A DNA stretch of 8,609 bases from Pseudopedobacter sp040392825 (GTDB lineage Bacteria; Bacteroidota; Bacteroidia; Sphingobacteriales; Sphingobacteriaceae): NCBI RefSeq assembly GCF_040392825.1, contig NZ_JBEBVH010000179.1:1-8609 (forward strand). Reading direction: 5' to 3'. This document shows, piece after piece, positions 6,046 to 8,609 of this stretch (its first letter is position 1; the number at the start of each line of letters is the position of its first letter). Made by a program: the position numbers and the translations under genes. The notes under the pieces were generated by a model. That model was not told where the DNA came from. It did not search any database and saw only the letters and a program-made list of their open reading frames with translations.

Positions 6046-6885
6046 ATGAAATGGATTACCCGCGATAGACCTAAAATTGACCGTATTGCCTGCCCGTGGC
6101 TTATTAAACGTTTTGTAGACCCGAACGCTGAAATCATCTATGTCCCGTATACGGAGGTGTTGACAGAAGCACAAAAACTGGACGCAATCCCTTTTGATTT
6201 GCCTGGAGTAGAATATACACACTATCATAACCAGTGCACTTTCGATTATATTATCAAAAAGCATCAATTAAAGGACCCTGCCTTGTTCCGTATTGCGACC
6301 ATCGTTCGTGGTGCTGATACCGACCGACATGATTTTGCGCCACAAGCTGCCGGACTGGAAGCTATTTTTTCAGGATTAGCGTACAATATCAAAGATGATA
6401 AAGAATTGCTGGATGTGGGGATGATGATATACGATGGTCTATACAGTTGGGCAACACATCTATTTAAAAAGAAGCATTCGCAGGATGGTCCTATTGAGCA
6501 AATGTTATTGCAGGTTTATCATCAGTACTTAAAACAGGAAAAAGGTAAGAAAACACCTGAATGGGCTAAAACATTAAAAGAACTGATTCAGGATCAACTG
6601 GACACAAATATGACCCTGAGCTTACAACAGGCATCTGAAGAACTGGAGATAAATCCCGCATATTTATCAAGGGAGTTCTCCAAATACTTTGACGATCTGA
6701 GTTTTGGTGATTATATGCGTAAACTGCGGATTGAAAGGGCTTGTGAACTCATCGAAAAAACTAAACACAGTTTGACTGAAATCGGCTATCTTACTGGTTT
6801 TTCTGACCAAAGTCATTTCAACCGTATTTTTAAAAAATTCACAGGTCAAAGTCCGTCTGTTTATCGAAAATCAGTCAAAAAGTAA
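6046..6885 (+). CDS. ChrB-domain / AraC-type fusion regulator of chromate resistance
   Basis: This encodes 279 residues. The start is secure because family conservation begins at residue 2 (KWITRDRPKIDRIACPWLI). Residues 1-~150 are a ChrB C-terminal-type domain: RPKIDRIACPWLIKRFVDP with C16, GVEYTHYHNQCTFD with H59, H61 and C64, then VRGADTDRHDFAPQAAGLEAI and GMMIYDGLYSW. Residues ~181-279 are an AraC/XylS DNA-binding domain with two helix-turn-helix units (LSLQQASEELEINPAYLSREFSKY and LTEIGYLTGFSDQSHFNRIFKK), ending in the family's GQSPSVYRK. Proteobacterial ChrB is a chromate-responsive regulator of chrA; here the same sensing domain has a different DNA-binding partner. It is the first gene of a cluster with an exported protein and chrA, so a role as chromate-responsive regulator is likely. 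Whether it activates or represses is not shown; AraC proteins usually activate. The gene symbol is left empty because of the unusual architecture. Confidence 0.88.
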   Translation: MKWITRDRPKIDRIACPWLIKRFVDPNAEIIYVPYTEVLTEAQKLDAIPFDLPGVEYTHYHNQCTFDYIIKKHQLKDPALFRIATIVRGADTDRHDFAPQAAGLEAIFSGLAYNIKDDKELLDVGMMIYDGLYSWATHLFKKKHSQDGPIEQMLLQVYHQYLKQEKGKKTPEWAKTLKELIQDQLDTNMTLSLQQASEELEINPAYLSREFSKYFDDLSFGDYMRKLRIERACELIEKTKHSLTEIGYLTGFSDQSHFNRIFKKFTGQSPSVYRKSVKK

Positions 6886-6935
6886 AAATTAGACTAGTAG
6901 TTAAATTCGTACAATTTTACAATAAAAATCATGAA

Positions 6936-6959
6936 TAAACTTGCATAAAATACAAGCTT
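6936..6959 (+). promoter_or_regulatory. Possible promoter and operator before the exported-protein/chrA pair
   Basis: TAAACTTG (6936-6943) matches the -7 consensus TAnnTTTG except for one base. It overlaps an imperfect palindrome, AAACTTG and CAAGCTT separated by nine bases (6937-6959; six of seven arm positions pair). The site lies a few bases before the ATG at 6965, in the 79-base gap after the regulator gene. It could be the regulator's binding site and an internal promoter. No -33 TTTG is visible. Confidence 0.3.
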
Positions 6960-6964
6960 AATTC

Positions 6965-7477
6965 ATGACATATTTCCGTTTTTTATCATTACTGATGCTG
7001 CTTTTGGCCGTGGCCGATAGTTACGCGCAAAATACGCCGGTACAAAGTTATCCGAAGATTACTGGTTACGTCGGCATACTGCATCCGATTGTTACCTACA
7101 GTAGCACAACTACAGACACGAATTTTGATGGCCACTATGTAGTGGGAATGCCTACAGGCATCAATCTCTGGAAAAGTCAAAAAATTGGGTTTTCAGCAGA
7201 GTTCGTACCATCAGTTCGCGCTCAAGATGGCAGTAGTAAAATGGCTAATTTCACTTTTCACCCCGGTGTTCTTGTGGCCCTGGGCGACGGCTTCATTTTT
7301 GCGGGACGTGTCGCTTTTGAAACATCCGGACGTTACGGCTTGACGCCGGTACTAAACAAAACCTTAATTAAAAACAAGAATTGCAGCTACTTCGCTGCCC
7401 TGCCATTACCCATTCGCTTCGGGAACGATAAGTCAACTTCTTTCACCATAGGTTTTCAATTTGGAATTGCTTTCTGA
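6965..7477 (+). CDS. Small exported protein, probably outer-membrane barrel, linked to chrA
   Basis: This encodes 170 residues that do not match a family I can name. A signal peptide is clear (MTYFRFLSLLMLLLAVADSYAQ, cut expected near residue 22). The mature part is mostly alternating, strand-like sequence with many Gly, aromatic and Thr/Ser residues (ITGYVGILHPIVTYSS, KIGFSAEFVPSVRA, GFIFAGRVAFETSGRYG, TSFTIGFQFGIAF). It ends in phenylalanine, so a small outer-membrane beta-barrel is the best guess. DGHYVVGMPTGINLWKSQKIG and FHPGVLVALGDGFIF resemble turns between strands of 'outer membrane beta-barrel' family proteins. The stop codon is only two bases before the chrA start codon, so the two are almost certainly cotranscribed and probably translationally coupled. 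That linkage suggests a role in chromate resistance, perhaps an outer-membrane exit or an envelope-stress protein, but no direct evidence supports either. Confidence 0.75.
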   Translation: MTYFRFLSLLMLLLAVADSYAQNTPVQSYPKITGYVGILHPIVTYSSTTTDTNFDGHYVVGMPTGINLWKSQKIGFSAEFVPSVRAQDGSSKMANFTFHPGVLVALGDGFIFAGRVAFETSGRYGLTPVLNKTLIKNKNCSYFAALPLPIRFGNDKSTSFTIGFQFGIAF

Positions 7478-7479
7478 CC

Positions 7480-8010
7480 ATGAAAAATAAAAAATATACA
7501 TTAAAAGACATCACTCTCTATTTCCTGAAGCTCGGTACCTGGGGCTTTGGCGGTCCCGTAGCCTTAGTAGGTTATATGCACAGAGATTTAGTAGAAGAAA
7601 AACAATGGCTAAGCGAAGAAGAATACAAAGAAGGAGTAGCTTTAGCACAGCTTGCACCCGGGCCACTTGCTGCACAGCTAGGAATTTACATTGGTTTTGT
7701 CCATTATGGTCTTCTTGGTGCTACGCTTGCCGGTTTGGCGTTTGTACTGCCGTCCTTTATCATGGTAGTAACATTGGGCGTGGTTTATCAACTATATAGT
7801 GGGCTACCCTGGATGCATGAGATATTCTATGGCGTAAGTGCTGCAGTGATTGGCATAATTAGCATCAGTGCCTACAAATTAACTTTAAAATCCGTCGGAA
7901 AGCTCAACCTCGCTAATATTAAGGACAATTGGCTGTTATGGATATTTTATCTGATAGCTGTGGTGGTGACGGTTATTACACAGCAGGAGGAAGTAGCTCT
8001 CTCTTTATAG
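7480..8010 (+). CDS. chrA: Chromate transporter ChrA, N-terminal half (frame broken at 8004-8008)
   Basis: This frame gives 176 residues of the CHR family inner-membrane transporter, which exports chromate from the cytoplasm. The first repeat unit is intact: FLKLGTWGFGGPVALVGYMHRDLVEEKQWLSEEEY near residues 11-46, ALAQLAPGPLAAQLGIYIGF at ~50-70, then hydrophobic helices (LLGATLAGLAFVLPSFIMVV, EIFYGVSAAVIGIISISAYKL, LLWIFYLIAVVVTVI). The frame stops at TAG 8008-8010 in the middle of what should be the next membrane helix. Homology continues without a gap in the -1 frame from 8007, so the stop comes from a frameshift, not a natural end. Full-length ChrA is about 380-400 residues with two such halves. 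Separate half-size CHR proteins exist in some bacteria (for example the Bacillus YwrA/YwrB pair), but those do not break inside a helix in this way. It lies two bases after the exported-protein gene. Confidence 0.88.
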   Translation: MKNKKYTLKDITLYFLKLGTWGFGGPVALVGYMHRDLVEEKQWLSEEEYKEGVALAQLAPGPLAAQLGIYIGFVHYGLLGATLAGLAFVLPSFIMVVTLGVVYQLYSGLPWMHEIFYGVSAAVIGIISISAYKLTLKSVGKLNLANIKDNWLLWIFYLIAVVVTVITQQEEVALSL

Positions 8011-8609
8011 GATGTGGACTGCTATATATGCTTATAAAAGCACCGCCGGCCTGGATAAAGAAACCAAATGCGTTGCCGATACTCTTCTTTAGTAATGCCG
8101 GATTTTGGAATTACTCAAAAGATACGCTGGAAGAAATCGGTTTGTTTTTTCTAAAAGCAGGTGCTTTTGTATTTGGCAGTGGCCTGGCAATTGTCCCCTT
8201 TCTTCATGCTGGTGTAGTTAACGAATATCAATGGCTAAACGAAAACCAGTTTGTTGATGCCGTAGCGGTAGCTATGGTTACACCCGGACCAGTAGTAATT
8301 ACCGTTGGATTTATCGGTTACCTTATGAGCGGCTTTCCGGGCGCTGCCGTTGCTGCCCTGGCTACTTTTTTACCTTGCTTTTTATTTACCGTTATTTTGG
8401 CTCCTTACTTTAAAAAGATCGCCAAAAACGCAAGTATTAAAGCCTTTGTAGATGGTATAACAGCAGCAGTAATTGGTGCACTGGTTGCTTCAGTTATTGT
8501 TATCGCAACACGTTCTATTGTTGATGTGCCTACCGCACTTATCGCTCTAACCAGCAGCCTGGTTTTAATCTATATAAAGAAAATAACAGAGCCGCAGCTC
8601 ATCGCGTTT
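7938..8609 (+). CDS. chrA: Chromate transporter ChrA, C-terminal half (other frame, 3' end cut)
   Basis: Real ChrA similarity in this frame starts at about 8004-8007 (FIGCGLLYMLIKAPPAW) and runs unbroken to the window edge. An ATG at 7938 in the same frame would allow separate translation with an overlap of 73 bases, but the 22 or so residues it adds (MDILSDSCGGDGYYT...) do not look like ChrA and are only the other frame of the first half. The second repeat unit is clear: FFLKAGAFVFGSGLAIVPFLHAGVVNEYQWLNENQF mirrors the first half's FLKLGTWGFGG...KQWLSEEEY, followed by AMVTPGPVVITVGFIGYLMSGFPGA and helices LATFLPCFLFTVILAPYF, AFVDGITAAVIGALVASVIVIA and LIALTSSLVLIYI. EPQLIAF at the edge is close to the usual end of the family, so only a few residues are missing. 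If the frame break is a sequencing error, 7480 to beyond 8609 is one normal gene. Confidence 0.8.
   Translation, partial: MDILSDSCGGDGYYTAGGSSSLFIGCGLLYMLIKAPPAWIKKPNALPILFFSNAGFWNYSKDTLEEIGLFFLKAGAFVFGSGLAIVPFLHAGVVNEYQWLNENQFVDAVAVAMVTPGPVVITVGFIGYLMSGFPGAAVAALATFLPCFLFTVILAPYFKKIAKNASIKAFVDGITAAVIGALVASVIVIATRSIVDVPTALIALTSSLVLIYIKKITEPQLIAF
7997..8004 (+). repeat. (CT)4 tract at the chrA frame break
   Basis: CTCTCTCT is followed by TT and then ATAG. Removing one CT unit, or adding one T, rejoins the two chrA frames as ...ALFIGCG or ...ALSFIGCG. Dinucleotide tracts are prone to slippage, so this is the likely site of the event; four units is short for a true phase-variable tract. Confidence 0.6.

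Noticed and set aside
7605..7799. Plus-strand open frame of 64 codons inside chrA
   Set aside because: It is the shifted frame of conserved ChrA sequence, rich in Arg/Cys/Thr and without a plausible start.
8001..8008. Programmed -1 frameshift site in chrA
   Set aside because: C-TCT-TTA is not a proper X-XXY-YYZ heptamer because the first three bases differ, and no downstream stem was evident; kept only as a minor alternative.
7480..8609. Naturally split half-size CHR protein pair
   Set aside because: The break falls inside a membrane helix and the homology is continuous across it, which fits a frameshift in a single long gene better.

Overview
The window looks like chromosome from a member of the Bacteroidota, probably the Sphingobacteriales/Chitinophagales side, although the sequence cannot fix the genus. 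The signs are AT-rich DNA, signal peptides ending in ...AQ, a lipoprotein with a Bacteroidota-type C-x-K-D-E surface-export signal, -7 promoter elements of the TAnnTTTG type, a sensor kinase with periplasmic TPR repeats, and a DUF305 protein with three membrane segments. No RNA gene, CRISPR array, insertion sequence or gene-free stretch over 300 bases was seen.

Left part, minus strand (1-2617): the 5' part of a secreted NHL/beta-propeller protein running off the window edge; a short remnant of a histidine kinase ATPase domain; a small outer-membrane beta-barrel protein; a hairpin terminator; and a surface lipoprotein with a parallel-beta-helix-like body.

Middle (2618-5327): a divergent promoter region, then a two-gene operon on the plus strand. 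It encodes a TPR-containing HisKA_3-type sensor kinase and, four bases on, a NarL/LuxR-type response regulator. The lipoprotein gene transcribed away from the same intergenic region is an obvious candidate target, but that is inference.

Right part (5418-8609) looks like a metal-stress island. A DUF305 membrane protein on the minus strand (family linked to copper handling) faces away from a plus-strand cluster: a regulator that joins a ChrB-type chromate-sensing domain to an AraC DNA-binding domain, a small exported beta-barrel-like protein, and the chromate transporter ChrA. The ChrA frame is broken at a (CT)4 tract, so the gene appears as two overlapping halves, and it also runs off the right edge with only its last residues missing. 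The likely logic is that the ChrB-AraC protein senses chromate or the stress it causes and controls the exported protein and ChrA, which would export chromate across the inner membrane.

The most notable points are the ChrB-AraC fusion, the exported protein tightly linked to chrA, the frameshift in chrA, and the Met-x-Met ladder in the DUF305 protein.
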